A DNA stretch of 64,000 bases from Pseudolabrys sp. (GCA_030684935.1 JAUXXH010000001.1:124001-188000); one strand, 5' to 3'; positions 7,719-17,398 are shown, counted from the stretch's first letter. Made by a program: numbers and translations. Notes: generated by a model from the letters alone, not told the origin.

Positions 7719-8825
7719 CTAGACCGGCAGGGTCGGATCGTCGCTGGGGAACAGGTGGCTGATCGCAACCAGACCCATAATCAAAAGTGGCACCGCCAGG
7801 AACGCGCCGATCGGGCCCCATAGCCAGGCCCAGAACACCAGCGCCAGAAACACTGTCAGCGGGTTCAGCGTCAGCCGGCGGCCGATGACACCCGGCGTGA
7901 TGAAATGCCCTTCGAGCGTCGAGAAGGCGAGATAAAGCAGCGGCGCGAACATCGCCTGAACGATGGTGGGAAACGTCACAACGCCGACCAGAAACAGCGC
8001 CGCCTGCATGATGAAGGCGCCGATATAGGGAATGAAGTTGAGCAGAAAGCCGAGCACCGCCCAGGCCACCGGATCGGGCAGCCCGACCGCCCAAGCGATC
8101 AGGCCGGCGCCGGCGCCAACGCCGACATTGATGATACCCACCGTGCTCAGATAGGCGGTCAGGTTGGATTCGATATCGTTCATGATCTTGAGCGTGCGCA
8201 ACCGCGCTTCGCGGTCATCGAAAAACACCACCAGCACGCGGCGGATTTCCGAACGCCCGAGCAACATGAAGAACAATGTGCCGAAAAAGATGAACAGCGA
8301 TCCGATCGCCGGCGTGACGATCGTCACCGCCGGTTGCACCACGGTCATGATGTCGAAACCGAGACCGCCTTTGCTGTCGGACGGCAGCAAGGCATTGCGC
8401 ATGTCCTGCAGGGCCGCCAGCGGCCGATCGAGCAAGCGCATCTTCTCCTGGATGATGCGGCCGATATCAGGCGCTTTGCCAACCCAGTCGACCACTGGCG
8501 CCGCCAGCAGCACAATCACGCCGTAGAACACGGCAATCACCAGCAGAAACAGCGCGATTGCCGAAACCAGCGACGGCACCCCCATACGATCGGCGCGCGT
8601 CGACAAGGGGCCGAGCATCATGGTCACGACAAAGGCGGAGGCGACCGGCAACAGCACGGGGCGCGCCAAGCTCAAGGCGGCAATCAGCAAGATAACGAAA
8701 ATGCCCACGGTGGCCGACTGGGACGCGGTCTTCCAGACCTGTGCAACCTCCGCGACCGGCTCCGGGTCGCGGATCGTCAGCGGTGGCTTGCGCCGCGACA
8801 CATTGGCAGGAGGCTTTTGATTCAT
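7719..8825 (-). CDS. AI-2E family transporter
   Basis: A 368-residue membrane protein of the AI-2E transporter family (PerM/YdiK/TqsA type). It has seven or eight hydrophobic segments and the family segment LNFIPYIGAFI in the middle, followed by LYLAFSTLEGHFITPGVIGRRLTLNPL near the C-terminus. Members are putative exporters or ion/proton antiporters; the name does not show that autoinducer-2 is the substrate. It starts with ATG at 8825. An imperfect palindrome ATTTC-N7-GAAAT lies 8-24 nt upstream and could be an operator. It is divergent from TRAP operon 1. Confidence 0.88.
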   Translation of the reverse strand: MNQKPPANVSRRKPPLTIRDPEPVAEVAQVWKTASQSATVGIFVILLIAALSLARPVLLPVASAFVVTMMLGPLSTRADRMGVPSLVSAIALFLLVIAVFYGVIVLLAAPVVDWVGKAPDIGRIIQEKMRLLDRPLAALQDMRNALLPSDSKGGLGFDIMTVVQPAVTIVTPAIGSLFIFFGTLFFMLLGRSEIRRVLVVFFDDREARLRTLKIMNDIESNLTAYLSTVGIINVGVGAGAGLIAWAVGLPDPVAWAVLGFLLNFIPYIGAFIMQAALFLVGVVTFPTIVQAMFAPLLYLAFSTLEGHFITPGVIGRRLTLNPLTVFLALVFWAWLWGPIGAFLAVPLLIMGLVAISHLFPSDDPTLPV

Positions 8826-9020
8826 TGTGTAAATTTCATACTACGAAATGGCAGGCCGTATATAACGGGCAAGTCGCCAATAAGTTGCCAGATTTTCCGC
8901 CCGCCAGCCTGCACTGGCGCTTTTTTCGGCGTGCGTTGGACGGCGACCGGATCGCTGCGACAGCGGAGGCATTGACAGAGGGCGCCGAAGCAAAGGATGG
9001 TCGCACGATCAAGAATAAAA

Positions 9021-9035
9021 TGCCCCCCAGGGGCA
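9021..9035 (+). promoter_or_regulatory. Hairpin just upstream of dctP ribosome site (TRAP operon 1)
   Basis: TGCCCC / GGGGCA forms a 6-bp stem with a 3-nt loop that ends 15 nt before the dctP ATG and directly before its GGGGAAAC ribosome site. It may stabilise the message 5' end or tune initiation. A consensus -35 element TTGACA is seen at 8972-8977, but I see no matching -10 at the right distance. Confidence 0.35.
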
Positions 9036-9050
9036 AACCGGGGAAACATC

Positions 9051-10124
9051 ATGACACTCAAGACGATGCTAAGAGTACTTGCGCTCACCACCGTCATCGC
9101 GGTGACGACGACGGCTGCGAGCGCCCAGGAAAACATTCGCCTGCGGATCGCCTCCGGCCATCCGACGGTCAATACCTACGTCAACCTGATGCAGAACTTC
9201 TTCGTGCCGGAGGTGACCAAACGGGTTGCCGAGAGGACCAAGCACAAAGTCGAGTTCGTCGAAGGCTACGGCGGCGCCATGGTAAAGGTCGCCGACACGC
9301 TGGAAGGCGTGCAGTCGGGCATCATCGACATCGGCGCCTATTGCTTCTGCTTCGAGCCGTCCAACCTGCCGCTGCATGCGTTCCAGGTCATGCTGCCGTT
9401 CGGCACCATGGACCCGGTTGTCAGCCTGAAGGTGGCGCGCGCCGTGTACGACAAGGTGCCGTACATGTCGAAGGTGTTCGAGGACAAGTTCCGGCAGAAG
9501 CTGCTCGCGCTGATCGCCGACAATGGCTACAATCTCGGCACGACGATGGAATGGAACAACATCGCCGATCTCAAGGGCGTGAAGCTCGCGGGCGCCGGGC
9601 TTAACCTCAAGTGGCTTGAATTCGTTGGCGCAGTGCCGGTGCAAGGCTCGCTGGTCGAGGCCTATACCGGCATGCAGACGGGCGTCTACAACGGCTGGAT
9701 CATGTTCCCGTCGGCCTGGGTCAACTTCAAGCTCTACGAGCAGGGCAAGTACTACACCGAGATCGGCTTTGGTGCGATCACGTGGCACGGCCTGACCATC
9801 AACTCCAACCGCTGGGCCAAGCTGCCGAAGGATGTCCAGGCGATCATCCAGGAAGTGGCCCTGGAATACGAGGCCAAGACCGGCACGGTGAACGCCGAGA
9901 ACTATCCGAAGCAGATCGCCGAACTGAAGGAAAAGGGCACCATCGTCCGTACCCTGCCGGAACAGGTCCGCCTCGACTGGGCCAACTCGCTTGCCAAGTG
10001 GCCGGCCGAGAAGGCCCAGGAGCTCGACAAGGCAGGCCTGCCCGGTACGCAGGTGCTGGAAATCGCGCTCAAGGCCGCCGAGGAAAACGGCCACAAGTGG
10101 CCGGTCCGGTACAACCTCAAGTAA
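9051..10124 (+). CDS. dctP: TRAP transporter substrate-binding protein (operon 1)
   Basis: A 357-residue periplasmic DctP-type binding protein. A Sec signal peptide (MTLKTMLRVLAL... ending near ASAQE, residue 24) is followed by the family fold with the segment FVEGYGGAMVKVADTLEGVQSG and the later WNNIADLKGVKLAGAGLN region. It captures an organic anion for the membrane pair encoded downstream. The exact ligand is not readable. The ATG at 9051 with GGGGAAAC upstream is preferred to an earlier in-frame start at 8997 that would destroy the signal peptide. It is the first gene of a dctP-dctQ-dctM operon. Confidence 0.9.
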   Translation: MTLKTMLRVLALTTVIAVTTTAASAQENIRLRIASGHPTVNTYVNLMQNFFVPEVTKRVAERTKHKVEFVEGYGGAMVKVADTLEGVQSGIIDIGAYCFCFEPSNLPLHAFQVMLPFGTMDPVVSLKVARAVYDKVPYMSKVFEDKFRQKLLALIADNGYNLGTTMEWNNIADLKGVKLAGAGLNLKWLEFVGAVPVQGSLVEAYTGMQTGVYNGWIMFPSAWVNFKLYEQGKYYTEIGFGAITWHGLTINSNRWAKLPKDVQAIIQEVALEYEAKTGTVNAENYPKQIAELKEKGTIVRTLPEQVRLDWANSLAKWPAEKAQELDKAGLPGTQVLEIALKAAEENGHKWPVRYNLK

Positions 10125-10137
10125 AGCTGATATGATT

Positions 10138-10173
10138 GCGGGCGGCCGTGTAAAACGGCTGCCCGCTGCTTTT
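10138..10173 (+). promoter_or_regulatory. Intercistronic hairpin between dctP and dctQ
   Basis: A 12-bp stem (10138-10149 with 10155-10166, one G-U pair) with a 5-nt GTAAA loop, followed by TGCTTTTCC. It sits 13 nt after the dctP stop and 30 nt before dctQ. A hairpin with a short U-run here would act as a partial terminator or a 3' stabiliser, giving more binding protein than membrane subunits. This is common for ABC and TRAP operons. TRAP operon 2 has a hairpin in the same place. Confidence 0.6.
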
Positions 10174-10196
10174 CCTCCGGCTGCCGAACGGATCTC

Positions 10197-10724
10197 ATGC
10201 TCGAGATATTGAACGCCCGACTTGCCCGCGTGCTGCTCGCGGCCGCGGCGGTACTGATATTCTTTCTCGGATTTCTCGTCTGCGCCGACGTGTTTGGGCG
10301 CGCCATCTTCAGCGCTCCGGTGAAAGGCACACCGGAAATCGTGTCGATGTCGATCGTCATCATCTGCTTCCTGCTGGCCGGGTACGCCGTGCAGAGCAAC
10401 AGCATGATCCATACCGATGTTTTCTCCGGCATTTTCGGCGTTCGCGGGCTGGCGAGCGCCAGACTTCTGTCGGCCATACTCGGGATGATGTTTTTCGGAC
10501 TGGTGGTCTGGGGCAGCTATGAGCCGACCATGCACGCCATTTCCAGCGGCGAGTTCGAGGGCGAAGGCGCCCTCCGCGTGCCGGTGTGGCCGGCCCGCAT
10601 CGTCGTGCTGGCCGGCTCCTTTCTGGTGGTGGCAAGCTACGCCCTGCATGCGGTGCGCGCGATATCGGAAATAATCAGCGGCCAGGTCGAGACCACGACG
10701 CCCCCGGCGTCCACGCACCGTTAG
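10197..10724 (+). CDS. dctQ: TRAP transporter small permease (operon 1)
   Basis: A 175-residue DctQ-type subunit with four hydrophobic segments (first: VLLAAAAVLIFFLGFLVCADVFG) and the conserved polar VCADVFGRAIFSAPVKGTPEI region between helices 1 and 2 that is typical of this family. It associates with the DctM subunit in the inner membrane. It ends 11 nt before the dctM start, so the two are translated from one message. Confidence 0.88.
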   Translation: MLEILNARLARVLLAAAAVLIFFLGFLVCADVFGRAIFSAPVKGTPEIVSMSIVIICFLLAGYAVQSNSMIHTDVFSGIFGVRGLASARLLSAILGMMFFGLVVWGSYEPTMHAISSGEFEGEGALRVPVWPARIVVLAGSFLVVASYALHAVRAISEIISGQVETTTPPASTHR

Positions 10725-10735
10725 AGAACAGCGAC

Positions 10736-12100
10736 ATGCTCGACCATTTCGATATGATCGCCATCGTGGTCGTCGTGCTCGGCCTCGTCTTCGCCGGCGT
10801 GCATATCGCCATCGCGCTCGGCATTACCGCCGCGCTCGGCATCTATCTGATGACCGGCGATATCGAGACGGTTCGGACCTTCATCGCCAACACCGCCTAT
10901 GAGGCGCTGCGCGACTACGTGTTCGCGGTGATCCCGCTGTTCATCCTGATGGGCGACTTCCTGGCCAAATGCGGCGCGGCGCGCGATCTGTACACGCTCG
11001 CCAATCGTGCCAGCAAATGGCTGCCTGGCCGGCTTGCCGCCGCCACCATTGTCGCCAACGCGCTGTTCGGTTTTGTCACCGGCGTCAGTATCGCCGCCGC
11101 CGCCGCCTTCTCGCGCATCGCCTATCCGGAAATGCGACGCTACGGCTACCGCCGCGACTTTGCGCTCGGCTCGGTCGCGGGCAGCGCCTGCCTCGGCATG
11201 CTGATACCGCCCTCGGTACTGATGATTGTGTGGTGCGTGCTCACCGAAATCTCGATCGGCGCGCTGTTTCTGGCCGGCGTGATTCCAGGACTGCTCGCGG
11301 CCGGCGGCATGATTCTTTACGTCGTGGTCGCCGCCAAGATGTTCCCCGAACTGGTCGGCGAAACGCACGCGTCGCGCCGCGGCAGCGCGCTGGGCGCCGA
11401 CGTCACGGTCCCGCGGCATCCGGCGCCGATCGAGCCCACCGATGCTGAAATCCGCGCCATGCTGATCAGCACTCTTCTGGTGATCGCCCTCATCGTCGGC
11501 ACGCTGGGATCGATCTGGCTTGGTCTCTGCACGCCGACCGAAGGCGCCGGCATCGGCGCGGTCGGCGCCCTTATTCTGGCGGTGATCAAAGGCATCAAGC
11601 CCCGCGAAGTCTGGCAGGTGGTGCTTGATGTCGGCCGCACCTCCGGGCCGCTGCTGCTGCTCTTGTTCTGCGCGCAGCTTTACTCGCGTGTGCTGTCGAT
11701 GACCGGCTTCACCGAAGCGGCCAAGAGCTTCCTGCTGGCGACCGGTGCCGGCACCTGGGGCATTCTCGCGATGATGATCGCGATCTGGGTGGTGCTCGGT
11801 TGCCTGATCGATTCGATCTCGATCATCCTGCTGACGGTGCCGATCTTTGCGCCGATCGCGGCCGCCCTCGGCTTCGATCCCCTCGCCTTCGCCATCATGG
11901 GCATCCTGGCGATTGAAACCGGACTGTTGACCCCGCCCTTCGGCATCCTGGTATTCACGGTCAAGGCGGCTGTGCCGGACCCTGACGTGCAACTGTGGGA
12001 AATTTTCCGCGGCGCGCTGCCCTATATCGTCGTGCTGCTCTCGGTCGTCGTGGCGCTGGCGGTGTTCCCGCAGCTTGCCACGTTCCTGCCGAGCCTTTAG
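10736..12100 (+). CDS. dctM: TRAP transporter large permease (operon 1)
   Basis: A 454-residue DctM-type ion-coupled permease, about twelve membrane segments, the usual length for the family. It shows the conserved IPLFILMGDFLAKCG and IAYPEMRRYGYRRDFALGSVAGSACLGMLIPPSV segments and the C-terminal GLLTPPFGILVFTVK motif. Together with DctP and DctQ it forms a sodium-driven secondary uptake system. I took the ATG at 10736, 11 nt after dctQ, over an in-frame start at 10586 inside dctQ. The extension from 10586 is a shadow of dctQ. Confidence 0.92.
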   Translation: MLDHFDMIAIVVVVLGLVFAGVHIAIALGITAALGIYLMTGDIETVRTFIANTAYEALRDYVFAVIPLFILMGDFLAKCGAARDLYTLANRASKWLPGRLAAATIVANALFGFVTGVSIAAAAAFSRIAYPEMRRYGYRRDFALGSVAGSACLGMLIPPSVLMIVWCVLTEISIGALFLAGVIPGLLAAGGMILYVVVAAKMFPELVGETHASRRGSALGADVTVPRHPAPIEPTDAEIRAMLISTLLVIALIVGTLGSIWLGLCTPTEGAGIGAVGALILAVIKGIKPREVWQVVLDVGRTSGPLLLLLFCAQLYSRVLSMTGFTEAAKSFLLATGAGTWGILAMMIAIWVVLGCLIDSISIILLTVPIFAPIAAALGFDPLAFAIMGILAIETGLLTPPFGILVFTVKAAVPDPDVQLWEIFRGALPYIVVLLSVVVALAVFPQLATFLPSL

Positions 12101-12206
12101 ACGAGCCTTCCCCGGACACTGTGGCGATCGCCGCCGCTGCTCTGCCATCGTGGCATAGTGGCTGCGAGCGATTCGCTCCGCAGGTTCCATTCGTCGACAG
12201 GTTTCC

Positions 12207-14294
12207 ATGGCAAAGTCCGCGACCAAGAAAAAAGCCCTTCCGCAGCCCGATCTTTTCGAGGCGCCGGCGCCGCGCGCCGTCAAGGCCGACACCCGCAGCG
12301 CGCCGAAGCCGGCAGCGCCGCGCGCCAAGCCCGCGCGGGGCTCGAGCGCGGAAGCCGGCTACACCGCCAAGGACATCGAGGTTCTCGAGGGCCTCGAGCC
12401 GGTGCGCCGCCGCCCGGGCATGTATATCGGCGGCACCGACGAGAAGGCTTTGCACCACCTGTTCGCCGAGGTGATCGACAATTCGATGGACGAGGCGCTG
12501 GCCGGTCACGCCGACTGGATCGAGGTCGAGCTGGAAGCCGACGGCTTCATCAGCATCACCGACAACGGCCGCGGTATCCCCGTCGACCCGCACCCGAAGT
12601 TCAAGAACAAGTCGGCCCTCGAAGTCATCATGTGCACGCTGCACGCCGGCGGCAAATTCGACTCCAAGGTCTATGAGACCTCCGGCGGCCTGCACGGCGT
12701 CGGCGTCTCGGTCGCCAATGCGCTGTCGGAGCGCATGGAAGTCGAAGTCGCGCGCGAGCAGCAGCTCTACAAGATGGTGTTCGAACGCGGCAAGCCGAAG
12801 GGCAAGCTGGAGAAAGCCGGCCGCGTGCCGAACCGCCGCGGCACCAAGATCCGTTTCCGCCCCGACGCGCAGATCTTCGGCCCGAAGGCTGCCTTCAAGC
12901 CCGAGCGCGTGTTCAAGATGGCGCGCTCCAAGGCCTACCTTTATGCCGGCGTCGAGATCCGCTGGCACTGCGCGCCGGAACTGCTGCGCGGCGTCGATGA
13001 CGTGCCGGAGAAAGCGACCTTCCACTTCGCCCAGGGGCTGAAGGACTATCTCGGTGCCAACCTGACCGGCGCGACGCTGGTGCATCCCGATATTTTCACC
13101 GGCACCTCCGGCAAGACCGGCCGCCACGGCGCCGTCGAATGGGCGGTGGCCTGGACCGCCGACCAGGACGGCTTCCTGCAGTCCTACTGCAACACCATCC
13201 CGACGCCGGATGGCGGCACCCATGAATCCGGCCTGCGCACGGCGCTGCTGCGCGGCCTCAAGGACCACGCCGCCCGCGTCGGCCAGGAGAAGCGCGCCAG
13301 CATCGTCACCAGCGAGGACGTCATGGTCGGCGTCGGCTGCATGCTGTCGGTGTTCGTGCGCGAGCCGGAATTCCAGGGCCAGACCAAGGACCGCCTCGCC
13401 ACCGCGGCCGCGCAGAAGATCGTCGAGCAGGCCATCAAGGACCCCTGCGATCACTGGCTGTCGGGCAATCCGATGCAGGCCAACAAGCTGCTGGACTTCG
13501 TCATCGAGCGCGCCGAGGACCGGCTGCGCCGGCGCCAGGAAAAGGACATCGCCCGCAAGTCGGCGGTGCGCAAGCTGCGCCTGCCGGGCAAGCTGGCCGA
13601 CTGCTCAAGCTCGGCCTCCGAAGGCTCCGAGATATTCATCGTCGAGGGCGACTCGGCCGGCGGCAGCGCCAAGCAGGCGCGCGACCGCCGCAACCAGGCG
13701 ATCCTGCCGTTGCGCGGCAAGATCCTCAACGTCGCCTCGGCCGGCAAGGACAAACTGGCGCAGAACGCGCAACTCTCCGACCTGATCCAGGCGCTCGGCT
13801 GCGGCACCGGCTCAAGCTTCGACACCAAGGACCTGCGTTACGAGAAGGTCATCATCATGACCGACGCCGACGTCGACGGCGCGCACATCGCCTCGCTGCT
13901 GATCACCTTCTTCTACCGGCAGATGAAAGGCCTGATCGACGCCGGCCGGCTCTATCTGGCGGTGCCGCCGCTGTTCCGGCTCCAGCACGGCGGCAAGATC
14001 GTTTATGCGCGCAACGACGCGCACAAGGCGGAACTGCTGAAGAGCCAGTTCAACGCCAATGCCAAGGTCGAGGTCTCCCGCTTCAAGGGTCTCGGCGAGA
14101 TGATGGCGGCGCAGCTGAAGGAAACCACCATGGACCCGTCCAAGCGCACGCTGCTGCGGGTGGTGCTGGTGGAAGCCGACGCCAAGGCAACGTCCGGAGC
14201 GGTCGAGCGGCTGATGGGCACCAAGGCCGAGGCGCGCTTCGATTTCATCCAGGAGCGGGCCGAATTCGCCGCCGAGGAATTGCTGGACGTGTGA
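12207..14294 (+). CDS. parE: DNA topoisomerase IV subunit B
   Basis: A 695-residue type IIA topoisomerase ATPase subunit. After a basic, Pro/Ala-rich N-terminal tail (residues 1-50, usual in alphaproteobacteria) comes the GHKL ATPase with [26 protein letters not shown] (Mg-ATP Asn), DNGRGIPVD and the G-loop [14 protein letters not shown]. The TOPRIM domain has [15 protein letters not shown] and DADVDGAHI. The C-terminal [19 protein letters not shown] ends the family. With ParC, encoded elsewhere, it decatenates daughter chromosomes. The substrate-binding residues and length indicate ParE rather than GyrB, which is about 810 residues in this group. Confidence 0.94.
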   Translation: MAKSATKKKALPQPDLFEAPAPRAVKADTRSAPKPAAPRAKPARGSSAEAGYTAKDIEVLEGLEPVRRRPGMYIGGTDEKALHHLFAEVIDNSMDEALAGHADWIEVELEADGFISITDNGRGIPVDPHPKFKNKSALEVIMCTLHAGGKFDSKVYETSGGLHGVGVSVANALSERMEVEVAREQQLYKMVFERGKPKGKLEKAGRVPNRRGTKIRFRPDAQIFGPKAAFKPERVFKMARSKAYLYAGVEIRWHCAPELLRGVDDVPEKATFHFAQGLKDYLGANLTGATLVHPDIFTGTSGKTGRHGAVEWAVAWTADQDGFLQSYCNTIPTPDGGTHESGLRTALLRGLKDHAARVGQEKRASIVTSEDVMVGVGCMLSVFVREPEFQGQTKDRLATAAAQKIVEQAIKDPCDHWLSGNPMQANKLLDFVIERAEDRLRRRQEKDIARKSAVRKLRLPGKLADCSSSASEGSEIFIVEGDSAGGSAKQARDRRNQAILPLRGKILNVASAGKDKLAQNAQLSDLIQALGCGTGSSFDTKDLRYEKVIIMTDADVDGAHIASLLITFFYRQMKGLIDAGRLYLAVPPLFRLQHGGKIVYARNDAHKAELLKSQFNANAKVEVSRFKGLGEMMAAQLKETTMDPSKRTLLRVVLVEADAKATSGAVERLMGTKAEARFDFIQERAEFAAEELLDV

Positions 14295-14330
14295 GCGGGC
14301 GCCCTCGCTCCGCGAGAGCGGCAGAATGCC

Positions 14331-14792
14331 CTACTCGCACTTCCGCAGCACCGGCGTCCTGCGCCCGCTGGCGACGACGACGCCGTCCTTCACCCGCACC
14401 GCGGCGCCGTCGGGCTGGTTGAACACGGTCCGGCGCGTGCCACGGCCGACCTGGAAAGCCAGCGTCTGCAGTTGAGAGGCGTCGGTTCCGGGCTGGAAAA
14501 TCGCGGTGACTTGCAGGCGGTCGTCGCCCATGCGTTCCGCCGACAGGATCCGGTAGCGGTTGGCCGAGAACGCCGGTCCATGGTCGTGGACCTCCTCCAC
14601 CTCGCCCGGCTCCGGGCTCGCGATCCGCACATGCGGATTGGCCGACGTGGGCGGCCGGCCGCAATCCAGCGCCCAGTGGCCGAACAGGCCCATCTCGGTG
14701 AACACTGTCTCCATCGGAACCGGGCCGGCAGCAGCGGGCAAATTCGGCATCAGGGCAATGGCTGAGATCGCCATCAACGCCGCAATTCGCAT
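14331..14792 (-). CDS. Secreted hypothetical protein
   Basis: A 153-residue protein with a clear Sec signal peptide ([23 protein letters not shown], cut near residue 22) and a mature part of about 130 residues containing two cysteines, one near residue 44 and one next to the C-terminus, that could form a disulfide in the periplasm. I do not recognise a family. It is convergent with parE and 97 bp upstream of the pobA stop. Composition matches its neighbours. Confidence 0.7.
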   Translation of the reverse strand: MRIAALMAISAIALMPNLPAAAGPVPMETVFTEMGLFGHWALDCGRPPTSANPHVRIASPEPGEVEEVHDHGPAFSANRYRILSAERMGDDRLQVTAIFQPGTDASQLQTLAFQVGRGTRRTVFNQPDGAAVRVKDGVVVASGRRTPVLRKCE

Positions 14793-14889
14793 GACCTCGC
14801 TACTCCACTCGACTCAAGAACTGGGTCCAAGCATAGCAGCGTGCAGCGCAGCGGCAATCAATTGTGCGGGATAGGGAGTTGTACGTGCC

Positions 14890-16059
14890 CTAGTCGATCG
14901 GCAGGCCGGAATAATTTTCCGCCAGCGTCGTCGCCGCCGCACCCGAAGTGGTGAGGTATTCGAGTTCCGCAATCTGGCGGCGGCGGTCGAACGCATTCTC
15001 GTTCGGGAAATGATGCAGCAGCGACGTCATCCACCAGGAGAAACGCTGGCCCTTCCAGATGCGCGGCAGCACCGCCTGCGAATAGCCGTCGAGCTTCGCG
15101 GTATTTCCCGTCTTGTAGTAGTCGGCCACCGCGCGTGACAGCATGCGCACGTCGGCGAAGGCGAGGTTCATGCCCTTGGCGCCGGTCGGCGGCACGATGT
15201 GGGCGCTGTCGCCGGCGAGATACAAGCGGCCATGCTGCATGGGCTCGGTGACGAAACTGCGCATCGGCGTCACGCCTTTCTGCAGAATCTTGCCTTCCTG
15301 CAATTTCCGGGCGCCGCCCAGCCGCAGGTGCAGTTCCTCCCAGATCCGGGCATCCGGCCACTTCTCGATGTCTTCGTCGGGCGCGCACTGGAAATAGAGC
15401 CGCGCCAGCACCGGCGAGCGCATGGTGTAAAGCGCGAAGCCGCGGTCGTGGTACGAATAGATCAACTCATCATCGGGCGGTGGCGACTCCGACAAAATGC
15501 CGAGCCAGCCGAACGGATATTCCCGGTCGTAGGTAGTGAGCACACCTTGCGGAAACGCCGGCCGGCAGACGCCGTGAAAGCCGTCGCAGCCGCCGATGAA
15601 ATCGCAGGCAATCTCCTGCTCCGCGTCGTTGTGCTTGAACCGGATCTTCGGCGCCTTGCCGTCGATGTCGTGGACGCTGGTGTCGGACACCTCGAACAGG
15701 ATCGGCGTGCCGTCGGCGAGTCGCCGCTCGATCAAGTCCTTGACGATCTCCTGCTGGCCGTAGATCGCGACGCTGCGTCCGACCAGTTCCTTGAAATTGA
15801 GATAATGCAGGCCGCCGGAAAAGTTCAGGTGGATGCCGCTGTGAAACATGGCTTCGCGCTGCATGCGCTCGCCGACGCCGGTGTCGTTCAGGAGATCGAT
15901 CACCCATTGCTCGATCAGCCCGGCGCGGATGCGGTTCTCGCAATACTCGCGGCTGCGGTTCTCTATGATGATCGACTCGATCCCTGCCAGATGCAGCAGG
16001 TGCGATAGCATCAGGCCTGCCGGCCCGCAGCCAACGATTCCGACTTGAGTCCGCAGCAT
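14890..16059 (-). CDS. pobA: 4-hydroxybenzoate 3-monooxygenase
   Basis: A 389-residue flavoprotein hydroxylase that converts 4-hydroxybenzoate to protocatechuate with FAD, NAD(P)H and O2. Visible motifs are the FAD Rossmann GCGPAG (residues 10-15), the DG motif CDGFHGVCR (158-166), and the GD motif LAGDSAHIVPPTGAKG (281-296). Tyr201 and Arg214 fall at the same positions as the substrate-binding Tyr201 and Arg214 of the Pseudomonas enzyme. The ATG at 16059 (GGAGA upstream) gives the family length. The reading frame runs far upstream, but that part overlaps the methyltransferase gene in another frame. No pobR regulator or protocatechuate pathway gene is adjacent. Confidence 0.94.
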   Translation of the reverse strand: MLRTQVGIVGCGPAGLMLSHLLHLAGIESIIIENRSREYCENRIRAGLIEQWVIDLLNDTGVGERMQREAMFHSGIHLNFSGGLHYLNFKELVGRSVAIYGQQEIVKDLIERRLADGTPILFEVSDTSVHDIDGKAPKIRFKHNDAEQEIACDFIGGCDGFHGVCRPAFPQGVLTTYDREYPFGWLGILSESPPPDDELIYSYHDRGFALYTMRSPVLARLYFQCAPDEDIEKWPDARIWEELHLRLGGARKLQEGKILQKGVTPMRSFVTEPMQHGRLYLAGDSAHIVPPTGAKGMNLAFADVRMLSRAVADYYKTGNTAKLDGYSQAVLPRIWKGQRFSWWMTSLLHHFPNENAFDRRRQIAELEYLTTSGAAATTLAENYSGLPID

Positions 16060-16121
16060 TTGTTTTCTCCCCGGGCCGCACGGTATACGCGAAGCGGCGC
16101 GGCGGGCAAATAGCGCCGTGG

Positions 16122-16613
16122 CTAGAGCGGCCAGCCGTATCGCGGTACACGGGCCAGGTATCGCCGGTACGGCTCGCCGAACTTGGCCGCCAGATAGCGT
16201 TCCTCGCGCCGCACCACGCCGACATGGATCACCGGCACGAACAGGATGGTCATGACCAGCATCCAGTCCGACGCCAGCAGGATCGACAATCCCGCCAGGA
16301 CGAGAGTCATGCCGACATACATCGGGTTGCGTAGCCAGCCATAAACGCCGATGGTGACGACCGCGGTCGACGGCTTCCACGGTTCGGCATGGGTGTGGTG
16401 CGCGCGAAACTGCATGACAGCGGCGATGGCCAGCGCCAGCCCGCCGCCAATCAGAACGACCCCCACGGTCAGGCGGAATCCGAACGGCAGCACCACCGCC
16501 ATCACGTAAGCGGGCAAGAGCCAGTCGAGCAGCAGGCCGATCGCGATTGCCGCCAGTGCAATCAAGGGCGGCGGCGCGATCACGCCGGCGTTGTCCCGGC
16601 TCACAGGCGTCAT
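16122..16613 (-). CDS. Isoprenylcysteine carboxyl methyltransferase-family membrane protein
   Basis: A 163-residue protein with four or five hydrophobic segments and the family core GVYGWLRNPMYVGMTLVLAG, followed by an EERYLAAKFGEPYRRYLARVPRY tail. Both are diagnostic of the ICMT/PEMT membrane methyltransferase fold that binds S-adenosylmethionine. Bacterial members act on unknown small molecules or lipids. The ATG at 16613 overlaps the TGA of the upstream hydrolase gene as ATGA, indicating translational coupling. An upstream in-frame start at 16625 is possible but less likely. Confidence 0.82.
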   Translation of the reverse strand: MTPVSRDNAGVIAPPPLIALAAIAIGLLLDWLLPAYVMAVVLPFGFRLTVGVVLIGGGLALAIAAVMQFRAHHTHAEPWKPSTAVVTIGVYGWLRNPMYVGMTLVLAGLSILLASDWMLVMTILFVPVIHVGVVRREERYLAAKFGEPYRRYLARVPRYGWPL

Positions 16614-17311
16614 GCGGCGAGCCAATCATTCAATGCCGCGTTCACCGCCTCCGGCTGCTCGATGGTCGACAGATGACCGCAGTCCGGCACCGTCACCAGG
16701 CGCGACCCCGCTATGCCGGCGGCGATTTCCCTCGACAGGTCGGGCGGCGTCAGTTCATCGCCCTCGCCGACCAGCACCAGCGTTGGACACGTGATCGTCG
16801 CCAGCAGCGGCCGCGAATCCGGCCGCGACATGATCGCCTTCTGCTGACGCACGAAGGCCTCGGTCCCGGTATCGGCCGCCATGTCGCGCACCACGCGCTT
16901 GAGCGCCGCGTCGCCGTGCCGGCTGCGGTGCAGAAACTTCGGCGTCAGCGTCTCGACCACATCCATCAGCTTACCGGCTTCCGCCATGGCGATGAACTTT
17001 TCACGTCCTGCCTTTTGTTCGGGCAGATCCGGCCGTGCCGAGGTGTCGAGCAGCGCCAGTTTCGCCACCCGGTCGGGCGCGAGCTTGAAGATATTCAGCG
17101 CGATGTAGCCGCCCATGGACAGCCCGGCGAGCGCAAAGCGCGGCGGCGCATCGGCGAGGATACGCGCGGCGATCGCTTCAACGGTGTCGTCGCGGCGGTG
17201 GTCGGCCACGGCGACCGGTCCGCGCGGCCAGAGCGCCACAATTTGCGGCAGATACAGGCGGGCGCTGCACAGCAGGCCGGGGACCAAAAGTAGCGGTAAA
17301 GATTGCGCCAT
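16610..17311 (-). CDS. Alpha/beta hydrolase
   Basis: A 233-residue alpha/beta hydrolase. It has the HG-like LLLVPGLLCSARLY segment, the nucleophile elbow LAGLSMGGY (Ser near residue 86), the acid in GEGDELTPPDLS and the catalytic His in VPDCGHLSTIEQPEAV. This layout is shared with 3-oxoadipate enol-lactonases and carboxylesterases. It is the first gene of a three-gene minus-strand run that ends in pobA, so a role in aromatic acid breakdown is possible but is only inference. Its stop overlaps the next start. Confidence 0.84.
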   Translation of the reverse strand: MAQSLPLLLVPGLLCSARLYLPQIVALWPRGPVAVADHRRDDTVEAIAARILADAPPRFALAGLSMGGYIALNIFKLAPDRVAKLALLDTSARPDLPEQKAGREKFIAMAEAGKLMDVVETLTPKFLHRSRHGDAALKRVVRDMAADTGTEAFVRQQKAIMSRPDSRPLLATITCPTLVLVGEGDELTPPDLSREIAAGIAGSRLVTVPDCGHLSTIEQPEAVNAALNDWLAA

Positions 17312-17370
17312 GATGACACTCCCACGACGAAAAGGTTAAGAATTAAAGGACTTATTGCACTGCCGCAGCA

Positions 17371-17398
17371 TTGACTTTGGCCCTTTCCGCCCTATGTT
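17371..17398 (+). promoter_or_regulatory. Predicted promoter of DEAD-box helicase gene
   Basis: TTGACT (17371-17376, five of six consensus bases), a 16-nt spacer, then TATGTT (17393-17398, four of six). It would give a leader of about 95 nt before the helicase ATG at 17502. Long leaders are common for cold-induced RNA helicase genes. Confidence 0.45.

Noticed and set aside
9069-10718. A 549-codon frame antisense to dctP-dctQ
   Set aside because: Shadow of real TRAP genes, no motif.
16626-17325. Several Arg-rich frames around the hydrolase gene
   Set aside because: Out-of-frame shadows of the 233-residue hydrolase; composition is not protein-like.
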